The notes under the pieces were generated by a model that did not search any database, was not told the origin of the DNA, and was given only the letters and a program-made list of their open reading frames with translations. The translations under genes and the position numbers were made by a program. Of a DNA stretch of 64,000 bases, positions 1 through 10,739 are shown one piece after another (the first letter of the stretch is position 1; every line of letters begins with the position of its first letter). Location of the stretch: the NCBI RefSeq assembly GCF_000003815.2, contig NC_049984.1, positions 27,448,631-27,512,630 of the forward strand, given 5' to 3'. This DNA comes from Branchiostoma floridae. Its lineage: Eukaryota > Chordata > Leptocardii > Amphioxiformes > Branchiostomatidae.

Positions 1-1752
1 ATCCCAGGCGCAATTCCGCCGGCGAAAAGCGACGTAATCCAACTTATACAGTATGAACACCGATGTATCCCTCTACTAACACCATAGATCCACCTCGCTG
101 TCGTGCACGGAAGAATAAATACGGCCTTTGCAAGTACCGCGATGCACTATTTTAACCCGAACTACTTTTGGGGACGGGGGTCGCGGATAAATACTGTGTT
201 ATGAGACCTTAAGCCAACTTGACCTTGGATTTCTTTACGTTCATACAATAAAACTAGTCAAGATACAAAACCGTACCAAATTTTAGAGCAGAAATCCAAA
301 TGGTTCCTGAGATATGGCCAACTTTGCACTTTGGCGCCTAGCACAGGTGTCGGCACTGTACAAGGACTATCTGAGGGGCCGCTAATTGGCCTCATTATCT
401 CAACAAATTTAATATTCTGGTTGACTTTTTCTGTTATAAGGAGCTTGCCAGACCATATTCTACCGTTCTGAGTGATTGGGGTTGGGGGTTTGTCTTTTTT
501 AGGGCGGAAAAAGGGGGGGGGGGTGGTCGAGCGGGCTTTAGACCGCACTAAGTCCTATACTTAAGCATAGGGAACGGTCTAGGCGGCCGTTGCCATGGTA
601 ACGGCGGGTCAGACGGTAACGAAAATGTTACAGTTCAAGTCAGCCGAGGTCAATTACTAACATATCGGTCAAATTTAATGTGCTTGTCCGTCCCTGGGGA
701 ATTCACGCTGTGGATGAAGGTCTCAGAACACAGTTTTTCGGGTATGGGGATTTACATGGTTAAGGACCCCAAAGTGCAGCCTTGTCAAAACAAGGCGGCA
801 GGCGGCGATTTTAGCCGCCTACTTACATTTTTCCAGCCGGCTACTTTGGGGTAGAATTTCAAAAAATAAAAGTTTAAGTCCAGCGCTCCCTGTTACAAAA
901 TCCCCCAGCAATTTGTTTTGATAAACCTCTGGCAGTTTTCTGATAGTTGGCCCCCGGTTAGGGGTCATAGCGGGGAACCAATGCCGAATTTTTTTGAAAT
1001 TCAGGATTTTTTTGTCAATTCAAAGTTTGAAGATAACGTTAACAATAAAAGTTACCCAAAATACACCCCCAAACCATATTTAGGGGTCTAAATTAAAAAG
1101 TTTTCCCAGGGGGAGGCCCCCCAGACCTCCCCTACGGGACGGGGGGACACCCCCTCCCGTACCTACCCCCCGCTCGCCACTTCGTGGCTCGCCGCAAGAC
1201 GCTACGCGTCTTGCCTGCTCATCATCATCGTTCAGCTGCAGCGCAGGCGACTGCAAGCCTTCTCCAGTTCTGCCTTGCCTGCTACTTTCATGTATTAGCC
1301 CCCTACTCTAAAAGTTTGTGACAAGGCTGAAGTGAGGTGGTTCGACGACTCAAAACCTATAGTAGGGTGCAGATACAATTCACAAGAATTTAGTATGTTG
1401 AAGTTGAGGGTACAAGCTACAAAATATCTGAAGATGAGCATAGATTTGCCGGCTCGTTTTTCTATAACAGACACTTTGATTTGACCCCCAGCGGAGGTCA
1501 TGGAACTGCAGGCGGCGAACAGGAAGTGCCGGTAACATATCAAGGCGCAAATTCCCGCCGGCCGAAAAAGCGACGTAATCCAACTTATACAGTATGAACA
1601 CCGATGTATCCCTCTACTATTCACCACAGATTCCACCTCGCTGTCGTGCACGGAAGAATAAATACGGCCTTTGCAAGTACCGCGATGCACTATTTTAACC
1701 TGAACTACTTTTGGGGACGGGGGTCGCGGATAAATACTGTGTTACGAGACCA
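1..1752. repeat. pair of about 200-245 bp direct repeats, LTR-like spacing
   Basis: Bases 8-215 and 1543-1755 are near-identical direct repeats (GCGACGTAATCCAACTTATA ... GGGGTCGCGGATAAATACTG). About 1.3 kb lies between them and holds no recognisable protein. They could be ends of a non-autonomous element or a simple duplication; no target duplication was identified. The copy at 1 is cut by the window edge. Confidence 0.55.
945..1005 (+). repeat. dispersed repeat, 'GGCCCCCGGTTAGGGGT' family
   Basis: A segment with CCCCGGTTAGGGGT, then AGCGGGGAACC.ATGCC and a T-run. Related copies are at 25874-25935 and 26040-26110. Confidence 0.6.
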
Positions 1753-2300
1753 TAAGCTATAGCCACCCTCCCCATAGCCTGGTTACCAAACCCCAGCCCG
1801 ATCTCAAGTTTCTATCGTGCCAACAAAAATATATTTTTGAGGTTGGGGTATGGTATCCAGGCTACCCTCCCCACCGTCCCTATGCTATAGGCTATAGCCA
1901 CCCTCCCCACAGTCCCTCTCGCCCCCCTCCCCACAGCCCGTCCCAGCCCACCTCCAGCGAGCAGCGCCTTGGCCCACTCCGGCGCCCGTTGCAGCGGGCC
2001 CGCGCTGCTGTCCGCCCGTTCCAGCGGGCCCGCGCTGCTGCCCTCCCGCCGGGCAGGACCGGGCCGTCCCGGGCCGCTCGGCGGGCCGAAGTGCGGCTCC
2101 GCCCGGAAGCACGTCAGACTGAAGCCGCTGGGAGCCGGACCCGCCACCTCGCCCATGTTCTCGCACATTCCAGTCTGCAGAGGGACTTGGCTTACAAAAG
2201 GCAGTTGGAGGAGAAAGTAATCATGTTTTTTTCAGAAAGGAAACAACCAGAGAAAGAGAAAGTGGACAAAAAATTTTGCCGGTTTTGCAACGGTGCGGTG
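1745..2300. other. GC-rich segment with short repeats, no gene assigned
   Basis: GCTATAGCCACCCTCCCCA occurs twice (1755, 1891), and an inverted pair CCAAACCCCAGCC / GGTTGGGGTATGG flanks 1786-1850. GC-rich frames at 1970-2300 have low-complexity composition (Gly/Pro/Arg on either strand) and no recognised domain. Confidence 0.5.
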
Positions 2301-2367
2301 GCCTGACTCAGGACTTGGTGACGTCATTTCCGGATCTGAGTCACCCCGCGCCGGAAGAAGGCAGGAG

Positions 2368-2606
2368 TAATCTCCAAGCAGATCCTGCGGGAGTATAAAA
2401 TAGTATAGTATTAGCAAGGAGGTTCTTTAACCTCCTTGGTATTAGTAATATGAATAATAAGATAGTATCAAAAGCCGGCAGAGGAGTGAAGCCGGCTTAG
2501 GAGTGTGTTTTGCTACATGGAAAATGGACACCTCTTGGCTGACTACACTCCTTGGCCAGCTCCAGTTTGGTATAAACGTTACTATCTTATTTACTAGTGG
2601 AGATTA
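2368..2606. mobile_element. palindromic MITE family 1, copy A
   Basis: Terminal inverted repeat TAATCTCCAAGCAGATCCT at the left and ..GTGGAGATTA at the right. The internal parts (GATAGTATCAAAAGCCGGC; TAGTATAAAATA) are shared with copies B-D. Flanks GGCAGGAG and GGCTGGAG look like an 8-bp target duplication with one mismatch. An extra 20-bp hairpin (AAGGAGGTTC..AACCTCCTT) sits near 2415. Confidence 0.75.
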
Positions 2607-3267
2607 GGCTGGAGCAAGTTGCAGATATTCAGATATGTGGATCCAGACAAGGCATCGATGAATTTGGCTTGGCTATGTCCCGTTAGCGTGCACTATGGCT
2701 TGCGAAGCGGTTGCATACATCCCGAACGTTACCACTTAACGTTTAACCAAGAAATCATAAGTTAAATGAAAACACACAGCTAGTTATAACAGTTAAATAA
2801 GTAAAAATGAAAACGTGTACAAGACTGCCTTTAATATTGGTAGTGAAAACAAACATCAAATTTGAAAATCTTAATGGCTTTATATATTAAAGTTTAGGCG
2901 GTTTCCTGACTCGGGCCACCCATCGTGGTGCCCCGGCCCCGTATGGTGAATCTATGGGCGCTCACCAAACCAAGGACAGGGCAAGACGTGAAACAGGCTA
3001 GTGATTTCAGCAGGACAAATGTATCAAGGCAAACCAAGGACAGGACAGGGGGAATGAGTGAGTAGTACGAGGATTAGAGTAGAGAAAAGTAGAGTCTGAG
3101 TAGAGTGGACATCTTTGGTATTGAAAGGAGTTTTGACTCTTTGTCTTGTCTACCAGGACTCCGCGGATCATGGCGCTAGACAAATACGTCAAACAGGTGA
3201 CGTTAATGTTGCACACGGCACGCCAGAATGTGAACTGTTGACCTTTGGCCAGTTGAAGCTGAACCAT

Positions 3268-3445
3268 GGCGGACACTGCAGGGAAGGTACGGAGGGGGTG
3301 GGGTGTTTTAGACACACACGGGGGGTGGGGTAGTTTAGGGGGTCCAGATACACACAGGGGGTGGGGTGTTTTAGACACACACGGGGGTGGGGTAGTTCAG
3401 GGGGCCCAGATACACACAGGGGGTGGGTCAGACACGAGAGTGAGG
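3268..3445 (+). repeat. G-rich minisatellite
   Basis: About two and a half units of a roughly 68-bp repeat built from ACACACGGGGGGTGGGGTAG, TTCAGGGGG and CCAGATACACACAGGGGGTG. Multiple G-runs could form quadruplexes on the plus strand. Confidence 0.75.
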
Positions 3446-4274
3446 GGGTAACGTTAGTGGGAACCTGCACAGAACCTGCTTTTTTTGCAGATAATCCGGC
3501 TAACGTGACGCAACGAGCCCCTCCCCCCTCCCCCCTCCCCATGTGTTTGTGTCACTGTCAGCAAACTTGCACGTGCGTGCGCGTCCACGTTCCAATTCGG
3601 CATAGTCTACGAAAACCTCGCCTTCCGCACTGGTGTTCCAGTGCTGAATCAATTGTCTGAACGGCCTCAGCACTGGTTTTCCAGTGCTGAAATTCTTTCA
3701 GCACTCGTTTTCCAGTGCTGATCGGCCTTGTTCGAGTGCTGAAACTCCCTCAGCACTGGTTTTCCAGTGCTGAATTTCTTTTAGCACTGGTTTTCCAGTG
3801 CTGAACTTCTGTCAGCACTCGTTTTCCAGTGCTGAACTGCCGCCAGCACTCGGTCACCAGTGCTGAAATCCGGGGATATCGGGGCCGGGTCAGGTCAAAG
3901 GTCATTCAGCACTGGTTACCCAGTGCTGAAACTGCCGTCAGCACTGGAACCGAGTGCTGATATACAAAAACCTCGCCTTCCGCACTGTACTGGATTTACC
4001 AGTGCTCGGGGACACTTCAGCACTGGAAAACCAGTGCTATGAAATCTTCAGCACTGGAAAACGAGTGCTGACGTCTTTTAAGGACCCAGGAACTATGTGT
4101 GAACCAGTGCTGACGTCCTAATCCAGCACTGGAATCTCCCAGTGCTGAGAGTCTAATGTACAAGACGTAAATTCGAAGGAAAGATAAGTTATTTCGTGCA
4201 AAGAAAATTGTAGTTGTGCTATCCATTCGTTATGTAATTGAATATATGTATACTGTATAAGGGATATATATCAG

Positions 4275-4325
4275 TTATAAAATGAATGAATGAATGAAGA
4301 CCTTTATTGCACATTTTTTTTATAA
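4275..4325 (-). mobile_element. LINE-type 3' tail
   Basis: Read on the minus strand: TGTGCAATAAAGGTCTTCAT followed by (TCAT)n. A polyadenylation-like AATAAAG next to a 4-bp repeat is typical of CR1/L2-like 3' ends. Confidence 0.45.
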
Positions 4326-4544
4326 AGTACTGATAGCGGTACTAGTAAAAGGACGCAAATTTGATTAAAGTTACTTCGTGCAAAGAAAACTTAGTGTAAA
4401 GTTGTGTATTTTATTCGTTGTACATGTGTAATTGAAAGGTAGATATATGTATATGTGTAAGAGGTGTTTAAGGGATAGCTATCATTATAACAATAAGCAA
4501 CAAATGAAATTGTCTTCATTCATAGTTAGAGTATAAAAGACCTG

Positions 4545-4640
4545 TTTCTTGCAGATCACTTTAGTGTCACTGATGAAGGAAAGTGGATTCTTTCCGAAAC
4601 GTCTGACCGTTTCAAAACCATATCCAGTTGCTTGAGTAAC
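4545..4640 (+). repeat. 'AGTGTCACTGATGAAGG..GAAACGTCTGA' dispersed repeat
   Basis: Shares the AGTGTCACTGA..GAAACGTC core with 8730-8872 and, reversed, with 15945-16040, including the following CCAGTTGCTTGAGT segment. Origin unknown. Confidence 0.5.
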
Positions 4641-4834
4641 TATTTTTGGCGTAATAAGCAACTTTATTGTGTGATTGTGATAGATATAGCCAGCCTCCTC
4701 GTTGTTGTTGTCGTTGTCGTTGAAGAGGCGCCACTGAACTTCCAAAAGGATGAGGTCTGCCATAGGTGACGTTTATAATCCAGCAATGTCTTAAGTTTTA
4801 GTAGTAGAGCAAAGGACGTATCGTAATTCCAAAT

Positions 4835-4934
4835 NNNNNNNNNNNNNNNNNNNNNNNNNNNNNNNNNNNNNNNNNNNNNNNNNNNNNNNNNNNNNNNNNN
4901 NNNNNNNNNNNNNNNNNNNNNNNNNNNNNNNNNN
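4835..4934. other. assembly gap, 100 N
   Basis: Exactly 100 N, a nominal gap size, inside the hairpin array. Confidence 0.98.
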
Positions 4935-5147
4935 CTGATTAGTTCGTCAGCACAGGAAATCCAGTGCTGAATGTTCGTCAGCAGTCGCTGTCCAGTGCTG
5001 AGCCCGGGGTTTCGAGTGCTCAGTGCGCGTCAGCACTGGATTTCCAGTGCTGACGAACATTCAGCACTGGAAATCCAGTGCTGACGCCATCTTCAGCACT
5101 GGGTTCCAGTGCTGAAAAAGGAGGGAGAGGTTTTCGTAGTTTTGCCA

Positions 5148-5329
5148 TAATCTCCAAGCAGATCCTACTATGGCATAAGGGATAAGATAGTACCAAACTG
5201 GCCAAGGAGTGTAGTCAACCAAAAGGTGCCCATTTGCCTCCGGTAGCGAAACACACTCCTAAGCCGGCTTCACTCCTCTGCCAGCTTTTGATACTATCTT
5301 ATGCTACCGTAGGATCTGCTTGGAGATTA
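5148..5329. mobile_element. palindromic MITE family 1, copy B
   Basis: Starts TAATCTCCAAGCAGATCCTA and ends AGGATCTGCTTGGAGATTA. The middle is in inverse order to copies A and C. It lies nine bases from the end of the fold-back element. No clear target duplication. Confidence 0.8.
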
Positions 5330-5419
5330 ATTCGGCAAGCTGTAGTGTGAACAGCTTTGTTTATATGTTAACAACCCTCATGTGTTTGCTTATCTATTTA
5401 CTGCTCATAACGTGTTTAA

Positions 5420-6747
<1,328 letters not shown>

Positions 6748-7204
6748 CTACCGGGTGTGTATGATTATCCCGGCGGCGAACACCTACTCTGGCCCCGTAG
6801 ACAGCCTGCACTAACTACGGTATAAGGCCGTGCCACAATTAGACTGGATTCCAGGTTACTAGAAACCCTGCGAGCTCCATTATTCCTCACGGCGGAGTTA
6901 GGGGAGGGAGGCGACACACTTTTCACACCGAGGGAATAAAGCGAATCGAGAAAGGATGGCGGTATAAGGTTTAAGTGGTACGTGGGTAGTATAAAGCTTT
7001 CGTGTGAACAATGGCATTGCCAACGTGCCGGCTTTATGGTCTCAATCTAAAAGGAATAGGTGATATTCGGTCACACCATTTCTGCTTTCTGAAGTGCTCA
7101 GTTAAAGCATACCTGACCTGATTTTAGCCCACATTAAGAGGTGGCCCTATACTTTTTAGAAGTTTTGTCACTTTTTTCAAGTATGATGTGCCTCTCCTGT
7201 AATA

Positions 7205-7338
7205 CTGGAACGACGGTTGGTTGTCTGTCTGTCAGTCAGTCTATTTGTTTGTCTGTCTGTCTGTCTGTCTGGATGGTTGGCTGGCTGGCTGGCTGGTTGG
7301 TTTGTTGGTTGGTTGGTTGGTTGGTTGGTTGGTTAGCA
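7205..7338 (+). repeat. compound simple repeat
   Basis: (GTCT)n followed by (GGTT/GGCT)n; no coding potential. Confidence 0.9.
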
Positions 7339-7887
7339 GGTCGGTAGTTACCATTTTAAGTGCTTTAATGACAATGTCTTAGTTCAGCATCAAGAGGAAC
7401 TCCGGCAATCCCATGAGACGAGAGAGAAATTGACGTGCTAAATTGGATACCATCCTTGTCTAGTCGTCTAGACGTGCTACTTTGTAAGCTATAAGGTTCA
7501 TTTGAAAGGCTTTGATTAAAACAAAACTCTCATCAACTCCTACCATTACGATGCAGAGGGTATCTCCAAATATATGACCTCATTTTGAAGCTGCCATTCC
7601 AGGGTAGCAAACGCCATGGTGCGATAAAATTCACAATTGGTAAATGTATAATGTGCGAAAGTGCTACGTGAGAGTCATTTGGCTTTATCAAGATAGTACA
7701 CAAGAAAAGCTCTCAGCTATCATCCCTTACATTTGATTATTAGACTCGGGAATTGCGGAGTTGCTGTAATCTTGGTCATTTATCTTGCAGAGTAACACAA
7801 TCTAATATCAACATTTTCTCACAATCTTGTTTCAGCGCCAATAATTGGTGAAGCCGCCGACTTGTATGATCTATGGGGACCATCAAT

Positions 7888-8066
7888 TAATCTCCAAGCA
7901 GATCCTACGGTAGCATAAGATAGTATCAAAAGCTGGCAAAGGAGTCAAGCTGGCTTAGGAGTGTGTTTCTCTCTACATGGCAAATGTACGCCTCTTCAAT
8001 GGCTGACTATACTCCTTGGCCAGTTTGGTACTATCTTATGCCATTGTAGGATCTGCTTGGAGATTA
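7888..8066. mobile_element. palindromic MITE family 1, copy C
   Basis: Starts TAATCTCCAAGCAGATCCTA and ends GTAGGATCTGCTTGGAGATTA. ACCATCAAT is present on both sides, reading as a 9-bp target duplication (8 bp if the last A belongs to the element). A duplication of that size suggests a Mutator-like or hAT source. Confidence 0.85.
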
Positions 8067-8369
8067 ACCATCAATAACGTTGGTTCACAAATCTTTGCAC
8101 AAGGATTTTTCTTACTACATATCACGGGGAAGAACTTATAACTCGATGCTACAAACAGATTTGTATATATCTTTAGATGTCAGAACTCCCATGATGCAAA
8201 AATAGGCAAATATATCAAGGAGTGCTCTGCTATTAGAAAGAATACCGTAACTAATGATTAGCCTACTCCATTGTAATACTATATCAAAGAATTATGTTAG
8301 CCCTTACTGTTATGTAAATTAGGTTGTTAAGCTTTATTCTTTACCTCTATTTTGTACTTTGTGTAATTA

Positions 8370-8520
8370 TAGTAAGACCTAAAGAACGCTATGGGGGACA
8401 GAGACGTCTGGAAGGAGAGGGTGGACTTGGTCCGGGCAAGCAGCCCGCGATGATGATGATGATAGTTGTTGCCATACATTGTATCATGTACAATTGTCGT
8501 GCAACAAAGTTCTTCTCTTA
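8370..8520 (+). mobile_element. 3' end of a LINE: pol C-terminus plus tail
   Basis: In frame K-N-A-M-G-D then RDVWKERVDLVRASSPR and TGA at 8451-8453, followed directly by (GAT)n. The tail GTCGTGCAACAAAGTTC matches the one at 53651-53670. A homologous C-terminus in reverse lies at 19470-19570. A simple-repeat tail suggests an RTE-like clade. Confidence 0.6.
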
Positions 8521-8729
8521 AAGGAAGTCTTAGGTAACAGAGACTAGGGTCCAGGAAAGTACAGGATGGAGAGTACCAATGGGCCAGTTTCTAGCCAAGT
8601 CACTCATTATATGTAGGTAGCACACCTCTATGACGCCTTTGCAATGATAGGTGATACAAAACCTGAGAATGTCTGAAGTTTGTGAAGATTAGACATCCAG
8701 GTACACAATATTCGAATGCAATGCAATCT

Positions 8730-8872
8730 GCAATTGGATTTTTAAAAAATCGGATATTTACTTCTGGACGTTTCGAGTGACATCCATCACTCTTCTTTAG
8801 CGTTCAAGTATCAGTGACACTGAAGAAGAGTGATAGTGACTCGAAACGTCCGGGAGTAAATATCCAATTTTC
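8730..8872. repeat. imperfect inverted repeat, dispersed family
   Basis: Left arm 8750-8797 (GGATATTTACTTCTGGACGT then TTCGAGTGACATCC...) pairs with 8824-8868. The core CAGTGACACTGAAGAAGAGTG and GAAACGTC recurs in shorter form at 4550-4630 and, inverted, at 15945-16040. Confidence 0.65.
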
Positions 8873-9046
8873 ATCTAGTTGTACGGATTGAATTACCTGC
8901 AAAAATTAAGAATGCCTTCGCTGTCATTTGAAACCGTATCCAATCCATCTTGAATGATCACCAAATCATCAGTAGGTATTGCGCAAGGACATTCATTTCC
9001 CAGGAACCGCCATAGAGATCTCTCGAATGCTCGAAGGTCGTCCTGT

Positions 9047-9282
9047 AAGGCTCCCTTTCCACTAGACGGCGATCGCGCTACGCTCTCACTGCGACCTAAA
9101 TTGGATATGTGTAACCTTTGCTTTCACACTGAATATATCATACAAAACGTAAAGATGTGACTGAGAAGACAACAAAACACAGAAAGTGTTAGAAGATTCG
9201 CTTCTTTTCTATACAATTCGTTGAGCGATATGTCACATTTTAGGCCGCAAAGAGAGCGCGGCGAGAGCGGAAAGGGGTTATA
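9047..9282. mobile_element. MITE family 2, copy 1
   Basis: Begins AAGGCTCCCTTTCCACTAGA then GGCGATCGCGCTACGCTCTC, and ends GAGAGCGGAAAGGGGTTATA; the termini are roughly inverted. About 235 bp, non-coding. Other copies at 20757-21011 and 22010-22242 share the internal ACACAGAAAGTGT and TTCTTTTCTATACAATT motifs. Confidence 0.75.
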
Positions 9283-9647
9283 ACTGGCAGAACTTGATCG
9301 AGTTTTGAGAAGTTGTTAGCTGCAAAATTATGGTTTCAGCGCATTTCTGATCCCGTCTGTACGACCTGGGGGCCACCAGGCACGACCTGAGCCGGCCTCG
9401 GGGTGATGAAGGTGATGGATTAACAGATAAGTGCTCTTCACACGCGGATTAATCGGATCAGCGCCCACCTCGGTCAGGTTACGCCGAAGATTGAATCGTT
9501 TCCAAGCCGATGAGCTGAGTAGGTGCACACCTACGGAAAATGCATCAACTCATTCCCTGGAGAGATATGGCGTTCTGGTTCAATGTTACCATGAAAGAGA
9601 AACTTTTCAGGGCTTGTAAGACATTCGAAAGCTATGCCTTTGTTTCA

Positions 9648-9687
9648 TTACCTCCATGAAATGTCATGGAGGTTATATTTTACCCAG

Positions 9688-9729
<42 letters not shown>

Positions 9730-10738
9730 TGTCTGTCAACAAGATAACTCAAGAACGGCTGGATGGATTAGTTTCATACTTAGTGTGTTGGTGGGGTGCG
9801 ATGAAAGCTAAGAGTGATTAGATTTTGGGCCCCCTAGCGGTTTCCTTGGTACTGCAGCGCAACTTCCGATTTTGCTATCTCGTGTTCTGAACACGCTATG
9901 GTCACGATTTTTGAGTGTTAGATAGCTCTTGTGCTCAGGAATAAGTGACATCAGTTTTGGCCCCCTACCGACTAGGTTTGGGATAGCAGGGGCATTTTTG
10001 TCAAAAACTTCTGAAGAGGATAACTCAAGAAGGGAACAATGGATTTCCATGATTTTTGGTATGTAGGTACCTTAGACAATGTTGTACAAGATAAGATACC
10101 AATTATGCAAAATAGTAGTAAATTTGCATAATTAATGAGAATATTCTATCATGGCAGTTTTTTCAATGTATCTCTTGTCCCGGATATGATATAGTCTTGA
10201 CATTTGGGTGGTAGATAGCTTGCAGTGACATGACAAAGTGGGGCAGATTTCAGCCCCCTAACATGTAATTTCGGAACTGCAGGGGCGTTTTTGTCAAGAC
10301 ATTCCAAAGTGGATAACTGCAGAAAGGATTGACGGATTGGCATCATTTTAAGGGTGCAGGTAGCTTAGGCAAAGGTGTTCATAATGATATTCATGTTATG
10401 CAAATGAGGACCTTATTTGCATCATTAATGAGGAATTTGTATAATAACATTATTACTAATAACTGGACTTCAATAAATCATATTAAATGTAACACTTATT
10501 AATTATGATAGATGGAATATAAGCAGATACCAAATATGGTAATGAGGAACTTATTTGCATAATTTATGTAAAAATTGCAAAGCCGCTTTAAGTCTAATGA
10601 TTGGAATTTTATACTTGTGTATAATGACATGTGTACGTTAGTCAATGATGAACAACAACACGCATAAATTATGTTAATGTTTTAGTTAATTGCATGAAAT
10701 TTACAAAAGCTCTAAATTTTCATGGAGGTATGAGGTCG
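9648..10738. mobile_element. about 1.1-kb non-coding repeat bounded by CCTCCATGA / TCATGGAGG
   Basis: The left boundary is a hairpin (CCTCCATGAAATGTCATGGAGG) followed by (GT)n at about 9690-9730. The right boundary is TTTTCATGGAGGT at about 10720. Inside, paralogous blocks repeat (GATAACTCAAGAA.GG...TTTTTGTCAA.AC.T; TTTGCATAATTAATGAG). No long frame of convincing composition. It could be a non-autonomous DNA element; the class is not determined. Confidence 0.45.
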
Positions 10739-10739
10739 C

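Larger units (their letters stand above)
3607..5139. mobile_element. fold-back element built of short hairpins
   Basis: The ends are inverted repeats: CTACGAAAACCTC at 3607 and GAGGTTTTCGTAG at 5127-5139. Between them are two blocks (about 3627-4147 and 4949-5117) of roughly twenty short palindromes of the form CAGCACTGG-n-CCAGTGCTG, spaced about 30 bp. The middle holds unrelated sequence, a LINE-type tail and an N gap. No protein is encoded. Confidence 0.7.

Noticed and set aside
1812-2306. GC-rich frames on both strands suggesting a gene start
   Set aside because: Low-complexity Pro/Gly/Arg composition, overlapping in several frames, and no domain or splice pattern.
3607-5120. Regularly spaced short palindromic repeats resembling a CRISPR array
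   Set aside because: Units are hairpins with variable loops, not identical repeats with unique spacers, and the sequence is clearly eukaryotic.
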